Part shown: positions 18,374-27,226 of the stretch, in pieces | Numbering within the stretch: position 1 is the first letter of the stretch | Layout: each line of letters begins with the position of its first letter | Assembly (NCBI GenBank): GCA_020072565.1 | Contig: JAIQGI010000001.1 | Span: 175,333 to 239,332, forward strand | Direction: 5' to 3' | Length of the DNA: 64,000 bases | From: Terriglobia bacterium | Lineage (GTDB): Bacteria > Acidobacteriota > UBA6911 | The notes under the pieces: model-generated | The model's input: only the letters and a program-made list of their open reading frames with translations | The model's database searches: none | What the model was told of the DNA's origin: nothing | Made by a program: the position numbers and the translations under genes

Positions 18374-19252
18374 TCACTGCTTCCCGAGGAAGTCCTCGAG
18401 GGCCTGGTTGAAGGCTTGAGGTTTCTCCAGAAACAGCGCGCGGCCGACATCCGGGATCACGCTGAGGTGCGAACCCGCTATCTTCGACTGCATGTAGGCG
18501 CCGAACAACTGCCTGTCTTCGGGAACGACGATGAGAGTGGGCACGACAATACTTGTGAGAGCCGGCCTGCGATCACCGGTAATCAGGTCAAACAGCAGCG
18601 CGATCGCCGTGCCGGTCGGAGTCTTCATGCTGCCGTCGCTCAGATCCTTGTAAACCTGCCCGTTCTGCTTCGATTTGAACAGGCCGTTCACAAATGCCTC
18701 GGTTGCCTTGGCCCGGTCGTCTTCCATCGCGAGTGCCCGTGCTCTGATCTGCTGCACGGTCAAGCCGACGGGATAGTCCGGATTGTTGAAAGTGAGCGGC
18801 ACCTCGTCGACAAAAACCAGGGCATCGGGCTTGAGCGTTTCCGGGCTGGAAACGTACTCCAGCAGAGCCACTGCGCCGGCCGCCCAGCCGATCAGAGTGC
18901 AGTGTTCGAGCTTCATCTTTTCCAGAAAGGCGTGCAGATCGGCCGCCTGCTGCTCGTAGGTGTTGCCCGTTTCGGTCCTGGTGGTGGAGCCCTGGCTGCG
19001 CGGATCGATGGCAAACACATGAAACCCGCGGGCGGCGAAATATGGAATTTGTTCCTTCCAGACCTCCGCGGCCATCGCCAGATCCGGGATGAAAATCAGG
19101 TGGCGGTCGCCAGTCCCGCCCTCCAGGTAGTGGGTTTTGATGTCGCCGACCTGCACAGAAGCATCCTTCCACATCTTGTCGGCGCCTGCGAGGCTCGACG
19201 CCAGCAACAGAATCACCGCCGCGACCTTCATCCAACCGATTCTCCTGCGCAT
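18374..19252 (-). CDS. exported alpha/beta-hydrolase-fold protein lacking catalytic Ser and His
   Basis: 292 residues; ATG 19252 after a GGAGGGA site. Signal peptide (1-24). The fold is that of haloperoxidase-like hydrolases: GDRHLIFIPDLAMAAEVWKEQIPYFAARGFHVFAIDPRSQG, then a strand and the nucleophile elbow. The elbow reads GWAAGA (122-127), with Ala124 where Ser belongs. The final histidine region reads VGRALFLEKP, with Arg271 in place of His. An acidic residue remains in VPEDRQLF. Two of three triad residues are gone, so it is probably a pseudo-enzyme with a binding role. The reading frame is intact, so it is not an ordinary pseudogene. Confidence 0.8.
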   Translation of the reverse strand: MRRRIGWMKVAAVILLLASSLAGADKMWKDASVQVGDIKTHYLEGGTGDRHLIFIPDLAMAAEVWKEQIPYFAARGFHVFAIDPRSQGSTTRTETGNTYEQQAADLHAFLEKMKLEHCTLIGWAAGAVALLEYVSSPETLKPDALVFVDEVPLTFNNPDYPVGLTVQQIRARALAMEDDRAKATEAFVNGLFKSKQNGQVYKDLSDGSMKTPTGTAIALLFDLITGDRRPALTSIVVPTLIVVPEDRQLFGAYMQSKIAGSHLSVIPDVGRALFLEKPQAFNQALEDFLGKQ

Positions 19253-19513
19253 GTTCCCTCCTCAGCTACTGACGCATCATTCAACGCAAAACTGAACCCG
19301 AATCAAATATTAGCTGTTGACCTTCGTTGGCTCTAGCGCAAAGGAATGGAATTCTGTATCTTGAAAGATCATGAAAAAATCGTCGCATATCGAGATCCAG
19401 GGGACTCACAGCTTTTAGCTCCAGGATGTCGGAACTCAAAGATGCGAAAAGATCGGGCGCTTTGTCTTCTTTGAGTCGTGCGCTTTTGCTTCAAACCCGA
19501 ACTCCGAGGCCTG

Positions 19514-21001
19514 ATGCGCGTTAGCGGCATATTGCTACATCCTACCTCACTTCCCGGCGCACATGGCATAGGCGACCTTGGTGAATGGGCTTTCCGGTTT
19601 GCCGACTTTCTGTCGGACGGCGGGCAGGGCCTTTGGCAGGTTCTGCCGCTTGGCCCGCCCGCCGAAGCCAACTCCCCGTACAAGGCCTGCTCGAGCATGG
19701 CGGGCAATCCGCTGCTGATCAGCCTCGATTCGCTTGCCCGCGAAGGCTTGCTCTCACGCGCAGACCTCGAAGGAGCTCCGCTATTTCCGGCTGAATCGGT
19801 CGACTTTGTTGCGGTCGCCGCCTTTAAGTGGCGGCTCCTCGAGCAAGCGTCGCGCGCATTTTTCGCCGGCGGTCCGGGTCCACACCTGCGCGAGTTCGAG
19901 CAGTTCTGCATGGAGAAAGGGTTCTGGCTGGATCAGTTTGCGCGGTTCGCAGCCCTGAGGGATGAAAACGGAGGCTCCCTCTGGACGGAATGGGACCGCA
20001 ATCGGAATCCGGATCCGGCGCGGGTGCTCCTGCACAAGTATATCCAGTTTGAGTTCTTCCGTCAGTGGCATGCTCTCAAAGGATACTGCCATGAGCGGGG
20101 CATCCGGATTCTCGGGGACCTGCCCATCTTTGTCGCGCACGACAGCGCGGACGTCTGGGGAAATCCCGGTCTGTTCGACCTCGACGAGCACGGCAACCCC
20201 CGGATGATCGCCGGAGTACCGCCCGATTACTTCAGTGCCACCGGCCAGCTCTGGGGAAATCCGCTGTATCGGTGGGATGCGATGGAGCGGGCAGGCTATC
20301 AATGGTGGATCGACCGTGTCCGGTGCATGCTGGAGCAGGTTGACCTGATTCGGATCGATCATTTCCGTGGATTTGAAAAGTACTATGAGATCCCTGCCGG
20401 ATCGATGACCGCGATCCACGGGCGCTGGGTGGAAGGGCCGGGAGACCGGTTCTTTGAGGCGCTCTCGCGGGTTTTCGGGCGGCTTCCTTTCATCGCGGAA
20501 GATCTGGGCATGATCACGTCCGAAGTACTCGCCCTGCGCGACCGCTGGGGATTTCCGGGAATGCGGGTGCTGCAGTTCGCGTTTGCCGATGATTCGCCTT
20601 CAAACCCGTTCAAACCCTATAACTATGTCCGCAACTGCATCGTGTACACGGGCACCCACGACAACGACACCACGGTGGGCTGGTTCAGAGGAACCAGTGA
20701 AGGCGAGATCATACAGACGGAGGAACAGTTGCGCGCGGAGCGGGAGTCCGCTCTGCTTTATCTCCACAGCGATGGAGTCGAAATCCATTGGGATTTCATC
20801 CGCGCCGCCGTGGGCTCCGTGGCGGATACCGCTGTTTTCCCGCTTCAGGACGTTCTCGGGCTGGGCTCGGAGGCACGCATGAATCTGCCGTCACGCGCGG
20901 AGAACAACTGGCGCTGGCGGTTTCTACCGCATCAGTTGAAGCCGGAACTGAGCTCCAGGCTGCGGCAACTCGGCCAAACCTATGGACGCCTCACGCAGTG
21001 A
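19514..21001 (+). CDS. malQ: 4-alpha-glucanotransferase MalQ
   Basis: 495 residues from ATG 19514, chosen because RVSGILLHPTSLPG is the usual GH77 N-terminus and CCGAGG lies upstream. It transfers maltodextrin chains between glucans in glycogen or maltose metabolism. Motifs: GDLPIFVAHDSADVW, then DLIRIDHFRGFEKYYEIPA with the catalytic Asp, FIAEDLGMITSEV with the acid/base Glu, and YTGTHDNDTTVGW. The C-terminal RAENNWRWRF is also conserved. No other glycogen genes are adjacent. The gene is divergent from the hydrolase-like gene at 18374-19252. Confidence 0.97.
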   Translation: MRVSGILLHPTSLPGAHGIGDLGEWAFRFADFLSDGGQGLWQVLPLGPPAEANSPYKACSSMAGNPLLISLDSLAREGLLSRADLEGAPLFPAESVDFVAVAAFKWRLLEQASRAFFAGGPGPHLREFEQFCMEKGFWLDQFARFAALRDENGGSLWTEWDRNRNPDPARVLLHKYIQFEFFRQWHALKGYCHERGIRILGDLPIFVAHDSADVWGNPGLFDLDEHGNPRMIAGVPPDYFSATGQLWGNPLYRWDAMERAGYQWWIDRVRCMLEQVDLIRIDHFRGFEKYYEIPAGSMTAIHGRWVEGPGDRFFEALSRVFGRLPFIAEDLGMITSEVLALRDRWGFPGMRVLQFAFADDSPSNPFKPYNYVRNCIVYTGTHDNDTTVGWFRGTSEGEIIQTEEQLRAERESALLYLHSDGVEIHWDFIRAAVGSVADTAVFPLQDVLGLGSEARMNLPSRAENNWRWRFLPHQLKPELSSRLRQLGQTYGRLTQ

Positions 21002-21206
21002 ACTCCGCTGGTAGTGCAGAAGAAAACCTCTTAATCCTCTGCGATGAGATTTTTGGGTCGCCCCTGTGCCGCGCCGTGCAGCCTGGGGCTGCAACACCCG
21101 TGGAAGAAACTGTCTCAAAAAATGCAGAATGCACAACCTTGCTTCCCCGGGCCCGCACCGCGGCGTCCCCAGAAACGCCGCGTTTTCGGCAAGCGCAGCG
21201 CAACTC

Positions 21207-22148
21207 TTATCTTGCGGCAGCTTTCTGCTGATAGACGGGGGCGCACCACTCTGCATATTTGGCAACGCGCCCGCGCACCACATCGAAATAGAGACGTCGC
21301 AGCGTCTGGGTGATCGGCCCCATCTTCCCCGTGCCGATCGGGTGATGATCCACCTTGGCGATAGCCGCAAGCTGCACGCCGGTGCCGCAAAAGAAGGCCT
21401 CCTCGGCGAGATAGACCTCGGTCCGGTCGATGGTACGTTCCACCACCTCGATGCCGAACTCGTCACGCAACAGCTGCATCACAGTGCGGCGCATGATGCC
21501 TTCCAGGATGTTGTCGGTCACCGGCGGTGTGCAGGCGATCCCGCGGCGGATCATGAAGAAGTTCGCGGCGGAGGCTTCCGCGACATGGCCGTTCTGGTTC
21601 AGCACCAGGGCCTCATCAAAGCCGTTGTGGTGCGCTTCTGTCTTGGACAGGGACGAATTGACGTAAGCGCCGGCGATCTTGCCGCGCGCGGGGATCATAT
21701 TGTCATCTATGCGCACCCATGAAGAGGTTCCGATGTGCAGTCCCTCTTCGTTGGCCAGGTAGGAGCCGAACGGAATCGAAGCAATCCCGACGTCAGCGGT
21801 GAGATCAAAAAGGCGCACTCCGATGACTTCGTCGGTGAAATAAGCCAGAGGCCGGATGTAGCAGTCGGTGCGATAATCTTCGGCGCGGAGAAGGTCCATC
21901 ACGGCCTGGACAAGCTCTTCCTTCGAGTACGGGAGCTGCATGAACAGAAGCTTCGCCGATTCCAGGAAGCGGTTGAAATGGTCGAGCGGGCGGAAAACAT
22001 ACAGCTGCCTGGCATCATCGTTCCAGTATCCGCGAATTCCGCCGAAGATGCCGGTGCCATAGTTGAAAGTGTGGGTCAGGATGCCGACCTTTGCCTCGCT
22101 ATAAGGGACAATGCGACCTTTGAAAAATGCGAATTTGGGCAGAACCAC
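21207..22148 (-). CDS. ilvE: branched-chain amino acid aminotransferase IlvE
   Basis: 313 residues; GTG start at 22148 behind GAGGAGG. A fold-type IV PLP enzyme making Leu, Ile and Val from their 2-oxoacids. The N-terminus KFAFFKGRIVPYSEAKVGILTHTFNYGTG is typical. The PLP lysine is Lys169 in NSSLSKTEAHH, followed by GFDEALVLNQNGHVAEASAANFF. Other isoleucine/valine genes are not here. No leader-peptide attenuator was seen upstream. Confidence 0.95.
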   Translation of the reverse strand: MVLPKFAFFKGRIVPYSEAKVGILTHTFNYGTGIFGGIRGYWNDDARQLYVFRPLDHFNRFLESAKLLFMQLPYSKEELVQAVMDLLRAEDYRTDCYIRPLAYFTDEVIGVRLFDLTADVGIASIPFGSYLANEEGLHIGTSSWVRIDDNMIPARGKIAGAYVNSSLSKTEAHHNGFDEALVLNQNGHVAEASAANFFMIRRGIACTPPVTDNILEGIMRRTVMQLLRDEFGIEVVERTIDRTEVYLAEEAFFCGTGVQLAAIAKVDHHPIGTGKMGPITQTLRRLYFDVVRGRVAKYAEWCAPVYQQKAAAR

Positions 22149-22383
22149 GATTCAATCCTCCTCGGTAATCATAAAACAAAAAACAGTCCGGCCTCTATGC
22201 AGTGACCAGCTCCAACTCTATCATAACTTGGACCGCTCGGCGCAACCGCAACTGAGAAGTGTCCGCGATTCATCGCTGCGTTTGTCCGGTGGAAAGCGGT
22301 GGCAAGATGTAGGGTTCTGGGCATAAAATTGGGATCGGGGCTCAACTCGAGGAGGTTCGCCGCGGTTCATGGAGGTCAATGCT

Positions 22384-22485
22384 ATGGGCAAAGGGGATAT
22401 CCGTACGAAGAGGGGAAAAATCTATCGCGGTACCTTCGGAAAAACCAGACCGAGGAAGAAGAAGCGGGTTCGGGGCAAAGGATAG
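22384..22485 (+). CDS. 30S ribosomal protein bTHX
   Basis: Only 33 residues, so easily missed. It begins [20 protein letters not shown] and continues [13 protein letters not shown]. This matches Thermus THX, which starts MGKGDRRTRRGKI and binds the head of the 30S subunit. An ATGGAGG ribosome site lies 8 bases before ATG 22384. More than half the residues are Lys, Arg or Gly. It stands alone upstream of the DUF4412-like gene. A longer open frame overlapping it in another phase is not real. Confidence 0.88.
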   Translation: MGKGDIRTKRGKIYRGTFGKTRPRKKKRVRGKG

Positions 22486-22627
22486 GCCGAAGCCTGCCTC
22501 GACCTGGCACAGCAGCGGCCCGGCGCGTCGGGACCGCGAAGAAGTTCTTTGTCCCGATCAAGGTTGATTCCCTGGAAATCAGTGCATCTGATGACGCCTC
22601 AAGCTCGTGGGAGGTAAGGAGGTAAGA

Positions 22628-23635
22628 ATGAAGCGCGATCGAATCGTAGCGTCTTTGCTGTTTCTGTCGCTCCTTTTGCCGGTTGGCCTCTTGCTGGCCG
22701 ATGTCAAGACCGAGGAGAAGAGTCTGGTCAAGTTCGAAGGTTTCCTGGGCCGAATGATGGGTCTGTTCGGCGGCAAAGCGGCCAAGGAGGGCATCGTCAA
22801 TACCCTGGCCATTCGAGGTAATCGGAAGGCTACGATGAGCGACACCTCGGGGGAAATCATCGATCTGGATGAGGAGAAGCTTTACAGTCTCGACCTGAAA
22901 AAGAAAACCTATGAAGTCACGACTTTTGCCGAGTTGCGGCGCAAGCTGTTGGAAGCCCGGGATAAGGCCGCCAAGGCCGCGAAGCAGGAGCCCGAAGCCC
23001 GCCCGCAGGGCCAGGAAGCGGAAATGGAGATGGACTTTTCCATGAAAGAGTCCGGCCAGAAAAAGGCCATCAATGGTTACGACTGCCGTGAGGTGATCAT
23101 GACCATCACCATGCGGCAGAAGGGCAAGACGCTTGAGCAGGGCGGGGGGACTGTGCTTACCTCCAACATCTGGTTAGGTCCGGAAATTCCTGCTCTGAAA
23201 GAGATCCGTCAATTCGACCTGCGTTATGCCCAGAAGCTGGATCTCCCCTATTCCTTCGGCGCCGATTCGGCAGAACAGATGGCCGCCGCCCTGGCCATGT
23301 ATCCTCAAATGAAGGAGATGTTCTCCAAGTTCCAGGCGCAGCAGGTCGACATGACGGGAGCGCCCATCCTGACCGTCATGACCATGGAGGCAGTCAGTTC
23401 ACCCGAGCAGGCCGCAGCGAATGAAAAGAAGCAGGATGAGGGTGGGGGAAACATCACGTCGGTGCGTGGACTCGGCGGCCTCATCGGCCGCAAGATCGCC
23501 GGCAAGAAGGAGGACCAGCCGGCAGCCAAGAATCGGGCCACCATTCTCACCATGAATCACGAACTGCTGAAGGTTGCCAGCGCAGCCGGCGAGTCAGATA
23601 CCGCGATCCCTGCAGGTTTCAAGGAGAAAAAGTAA
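22628..23635 (+). CDS. exported DUF4412-like protein
   Basis: 335 residues from ATG 22628 after a strong AAGGAGG site. A signal peptide (1-24) is followed by a beta-rich region with YSLDLKKKTYEVTTFAELRRKL, a charged segment (about 120-140), then NGYDCREVIMTITMRQKG and SNIWLGPEIPALKEI. This is the arrangement of DUF4412-type periplasmic proteins, whose function is unknown. The Met-rich middle (YPQMKEMFSKF) and Gly-rich tail are variable. Family assignment is tentative. Confidence 0.65.
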   Translation: MKRDRIVASLLFLSLLLPVGLLLADVKTEEKSLVKFEGFLGRMMGLFGGKAAKEGIVNTLAIRGNRKATMSDTSGEIIDLDEEKLYSLDLKKKTYEVTTFAELRRKLLEARDKAAKAAKQEPEARPQGQEAEMEMDFSMKESGQKKAINGYDCREVIMTITMRQKGKTLEQGGGTVLTSNIWLGPEIPALKEIRQFDLRYAQKLDLPYSFGADSAEQMAAALAMYPQMKEMFSKFQAQQVDMTGAPILTVMTMEAVSSPEQAAANEKKQDEGGGNITSVRGLGGLIGRKIAGKKEDQPAAKNRATILTMNHELLKVASAAGESDTAIPAGFKEKK

Positions 23636-23664
23636 CATTCAAACAGGAACCGCTGGAGGCTTGA

Positions 23665-24168
23665 ATGACTAGGTCGGACTACCCGACGACGCCGGCGGTG
23701 AGGTTCCTGCGCGAGCGGGAAGTAGAATTCAAAGCGCACCTGTACAAGTATCAGGAGCACGGAGGCACGAGGGTGGGCGCCCTCGAGCTCGGACTGCCGG
23801 AGCATTTCCTGGTCAAGACTCTGGTCATGGAAACGGACCGGCACAAACCGCTGCTCGTGCTCATGCATGGTGACTGTGAGGTCTCTACCAGGCAACTCGC
23901 GCGCCTGCTCGACGTGAAATCCGTCTCGCCCTGTGATGAGCGCACAGCCACGCGACTCACCGGGTATCTCTTCGGCGGGACAAGTCCCTTCGGCGCGCGC
24001 ACATCCTTGCCCGTCTACGTGGAGAAATCGATCTTCGATCTGCCGCGCATTTTTATTAACGGCGGCAAGCGCGGCTTCCTCGTTGAAATCGACCCGCATG
24101 TGCTGCGCAACGTTCTGCCGGTCACCGAAGTCGAGGTCGCCATTGCCATGGGGCAAAATCGAAAGTAA
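23665..24168 (+). CDS. YbaK/EbsC-type Cys-tRNA deacylase
   Basis: 167 residues. The YbaK/aminoacyl-tRNA deacylase fold hydrolyses mischarged Cys-tRNA(Pro). Visible blocks: TPAVRFLREREVEFKAHLYKY, EHFLVKTLVMETDRHKPLLVLMHGDCEVSTRQLARLL with the conserved Lys, GYLFGGTSPFGARTSLPVYVEKSI and FINGGKRGFLVEIDP. It starts 29 bases after the DUF4412-like gene and may share its transcript. Confidence 0.93.
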   Translation: MTRSDYPTTPAVRFLREREVEFKAHLYKYQEHGGTRVGALELGLPEHFLVKTLVMETDRHKPLLVLMHGDCEVSTRQLARLLDVKSVSPCDERTATRLTGYLFGGTSPFGARTSLPVYVEKSIFDLPRIFINGGKRGFLVEIDPHVLRNVLPVTEVEVAIAMGQNRK

Positions 24169-24333
24169 GAGTTTCACCAAGGCCTGACACCACCCTCCTT
24201 CCTTGACCTGCCGTCGATGTGAGATTCTGCGCAACCCCTGGGGCCGTTCGCCGTAATAGGAATATCATGACGCTAAGACAGGCATTCGCATTCACGGCAA
24301 GTATAGGTTAATGAAGCGATCGGAGGAGGGGAC

Positions 24334-27165
24334 ATGGAGGCATTCCGGCAGGACATTCGCCATGCAGTGCGGATGCTGATGCGAAACCCGGGTTTTGCGG
24401 TGATTGCCATTTTGGCCCTTGCTCTGGGAATTGGTCCGAATGCGGCTATCTTCAGCGTGGTCAATGCGTTGCTTCTGACGCCGCCTCCCTATCAGGACCC
24501 GGATACGATCGTGAGCATTTTCCAAACGCGCGACGTGGCAGGCTTGCCACAGAAGATTTCGTCCATCTCTACTGACGATTTTCAGGTCTGGCGCACTTCG
24601 ACCGGAATGTTGGAACAGATGGCTGTGTATGCTCCCGACACTGCCACGCTTACAGGCGTGTCGGAACCGGTGCGGCTGACGGGCGAGCGGGTTTCGCCCG
24701 GGTTGTTTCCGTTGCTGCGGGTGAAACCGCTCCTCGGTCGAGTCCTTCGCAATGAAGAGGAGAAAGCAGGGAGCGACCGCGTGGTAGTGCTGAGCTATTC
24801 CGCGTGGGTGAACCGATTTGGCAGTGACCGGGATATCCTCAACAGGTTTATCAAGCTCGATGGCAACGACTATGCCGTGGTGGGTGTCATGCCCGTGGGA
24901 TTCGACTTCCCCAACAAGCAGGCTGAATACTGGGCGCCGCTCGTGCTGGATCAGCCACAACAGGCCGCAAACGTTCATCGGGTCATGATGATGCCCGCGA
25001 TCGCCAGACTGAAGCCGGGCGTGACCATCGCTCAGGCGCAAGCGGAAGGCACTGCTCTGCTGCAGCGGCGGCAGCCGACGGGCAGCGGTCCATTTCAACA
25101 GGGGTATCAAGCCGGAACCCGCGCCGGGAGGCCGGGGACGCCGCCCGCAGCCGACATGGTGAGACAAGGCGCGGAACAGCCGGTGCTCCCGGCGCAACAA
25201 GGCATGAAGCAGATCATGGGCCCGGCTCAACCGGAGACCCGGCAGCCGGCCGCGGACGCTTCGAGACAAGGAGCACAGCAGGCGGCACTCCCGCCGCAAA
25301 CGGGGATGCAGCAAGCACCACCTCCTGCGCAGCCGGATATCAGGCCGTTGCCCGGTGCGGGGCAGCGAGCGCCCGCAAGCATCCCCTCCTCCGGGCAAGC
25401 GGAGCCTCAAAAGATGCCTGCCCCCGCACCGCAGCCGGTTCAACAGGGAGCTCGCCAGGTGCTTGGGCCCGCGCTTATCGGTGGAGCCGTCCAGTTGGCC
25501 ACGCTCCAGGAACAATCGGTCAAACCCGTTCGTCCGGCGCTGCTGGTCCTGATGGTGGCAGTCGGGCTGGTTTTATTGGTCGCTTGCGCCAATGTCGCCA
25601 ATCTGCTCCTGTCGCGCGCGGTCGACCGGCAAAAGGAGATTTCCATCCGGGCGTCGCTGGGCGCCGGCCGCGGCCGGATCATACGCCAGATGCTGACGGA
25701 AAGTGTGCTCCTGGCGTTGCTGGGCGGGATGGTGGGTTTGCTGCTCGGATTCTGGGGCATCATGCTGCTGCCGCAGCTTAGCCCGGGCAACATTCAGCAT
25801 CTGGAGGATGTGCGCATCGATATGCGTGCCATGGGATTTTCGCTGGTCCTCTCGCTCCTGACCGGTGTTCTTTTCGGTCTCGCGCCCGCGCTCAAGAGCT
25901 CGCGCAGCGATTTGATGCGCATGTTGAAGGAGGGCGAAGCCCAGGCTTCGGCGGGTCTGCGCCTGTTCCGACGCAACAAGACGCGCAGTCTGCTGGTCGT
26001 GGTGGAGTTCGCACTGGCGTTGATATTGTTGGTGGGCGCAGGTCTGCTTGCGAACAGTTTCGTCCGATTGGTCCGGCAAAATCCCGGCTACAACCCGGAT
26101 GGGGTGTTGACGCTTCAGGTCAGTCTGCCGCGGGCGCGCTATCCACAGCCGGAGATGCAACTCGGCTTTTTCGATCAGCTGCTGGACGGCATGCGCAGTC
26201 TGCCCGGCGTGCAGGCGGCGGGCACGACGAATATGATGCCCATGTCGTCGGCGATGATCCGCATGAGCTTTCAGATTCCCGGCGCGCCTCAGAGCACAGA
26301 CCCGGCTTCACAGCCTGTTGCCGGCGTCCGCATGGTCAGTCCCGGTTTTATCCCGGCCATGGCAATTCGACTGATTAACGGCCGTGACTTCACGGATGGA
26401 GACCGCGAAAACGGCGTGCAGGTAGCCATTGTCAACGAGTCGATGGTGCGGCGCTTTTTCCCCGGCGCAAATCCCATAGGCCGGCAGATCGACCTTGCGG
26501 GACCGCGCGAAATCGTCGGAGTGGTGGCGGATGTCAGGCCGCAGGGGCTTGACTCCGAACCGCAACCGGAACTGTATCTGCCTCATCGCCAATTTTCCCG
26601 CATGTTGATGCTGGGCGGGCCGTTGTCGGCCATGTCGATTGTAATGCGGTCGAAGGGCGATCCGCTTGCGCTGGTTCCGTCGGTGCGTGCCCGCGTAGCC
26701 GCGCTCGATTCCCAGCTTCCCATCTTCAATGTTTCGACTTTAAAACAGCGCGTCTCGAATTCTGTGGCACAGCCTCGTTTCTATGCGGTGCTCCTGGGGA
26801 TTTTCGCAGGATTGGCGCTGTTGCTGGCTGCCGTGGGTATCTACGGCGTGTTCTCCTATCAGGTGGCGCAGTGCACACGCGAAATCGGAATCCGGATGGC
26901 GCTGGGGGCGCAGCGCTCGAGTCTGCTCGCCCTCGTTCTGCGCGAAGGAGCCCTGCTGTCGGCTCTCGGCATCATTCTGGGACTGGCGGGCGCCTGGGCT
27001 GGAAGCCGATACCTGTCTTCGCTGCTGTTCGGTATCGCGGCGACGGATACAGCCACTTATGGGATCGCCGCCGTGCTGATGGCCGTCATAGCCATCGCAG
27101 CGACCTATGTGCCGGCGCGCCGCGCCATCGCGATTGATCCCGTGACCGCCCTCCGGCAGGAGTGA
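24334..27165 (+). CDS. ADOP/MacB-type permease with Pro/Gln-rich repeat insertion
   Basis: 943 residues. Starts directly with MEAFRQDIRHAVRMLMRNPGF, the ADOP/MacB signature, then TM1 and the MacB periplasmic core (FPLLRVKPLLGRVLRNEEE, VVLSYSAWVNRFG, VVGVMPVGFDFP). Two FtsX domains follow (about 400-520 and 820-940), as in duplicated orphan permeases. Between the first core and the first FtsX domain lies a 140-residue insertion (about 245-385) rich in Pro, Gln, Ala and Gly, including a 34-residue tandem repeat (codons 25159-25260 and 25261-25362). It is absent from the sister gene at 61105. No ATPase gene is adjacent. It may export lipids or peptides; substrate unknown. Confidence 0.9.
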   Translation: MEAFRQDIRHAVRMLMRNPGFAVIAILALALGIGPNAAIFSVVNALLLTPPPYQDPDTIVSIFQTRDVAGLPQKISSISTDDFQVWRTSTGMLEQMAVYAPDTATLTGVSEPVRLTGERVSPGLFPLLRVKPLLGRVLRNEEEKAGSDRVVVLSYSAWVNRFGSDRDILNRFIKLDGNDYAVVGVMPVGFDFPNKQAEYWAPLVLDQPQQAANVHRVMMMPAIARLKPGVTIAQAQAEGTALLQRRQPTGSGPFQQGYQAGTRAGRPGTPPAADMVRQGAEQPVLPAQQGMKQIMGPAQPETRQPAADASRQGAQQAALPPQTGMQQAPPPAQPDIRPLPGAGQRAPASIPSSGQAEPQKMPAPAPQPVQQGARQVLGPALIGGAVQLATLQEQSVKPVRPALLVLMVAVGLVLLVACANVANLLLSRAVDRQKEISIRASLGAGRGRIIRQMLTESVLLALLGGMVGLLLGFWGIMLLPQLSPGNIQHLEDVRIDMRAMGFSLVLSLLTGVLFGLAPALKSSRSDLMRMLKEGEAQASAGLRLFRRNKTRSLLVVVEFALALILLVGAGLLANSFVRLVRQNPGYNPDGVLTLQVSLPRARYPQPEMQLGFFDQLLDGMRSLPGVQAAGTTNMMPMSSAMIRMSFQIPGAPQSTDPASQPVAGVRMVSPGFIPAMAIRLINGRDFTDGDRENGVQVAIVNESMVRRFFPGANPIGRQIDLAGPREIVGVVADVRPQGLDSEPQPELYLPHRQFSRMLMLGGPLSAMSIVMRSKGDPLALVPSVRARVAALDSQLPIFNVSTLKQRVSNSVAQPRFYAVLLGIFAGLALLLAAVGIYGVFSYQVAQCTREIGIRMALGAQRSSLLALVLREGALLSALGIILGLAGAWAGSRYLSSLLFGIAATDTATYGIAAVLMAVIAIAATYVPARRAIAIDPVTALRQE
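25159..25362 (+). repeat. 102-bp imperfect tandem repeat inside the ADOP gene
   Basis: Two consecutive 34-codon units start at 25159 and 25261. The first begins VRQGAEQPVLPAQQGM and the second SRQGAQQAALPPQTGM; both continue with PAQPxxRxxx. A degenerate third unit (VQQGARQVLGPAL) lies near 25437. It encodes a flexible periplasmic segment. Confidence 0.75.
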
Positions 27166-27226
27166 AGGCTGGGCGGCCGTTCAAATCGTATTCATCCCCT
27201 CTTTCGGAGGCGATCCGGGAGTCGGA

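Noticed and set aside
22299..22625. A 108-codon frame overlapping the bTHX gene in another phase
   Set aside because: The 33-residue bTHX reading matches a known ribosomal protein and has the ribosome site; the longer frame matches nothing.
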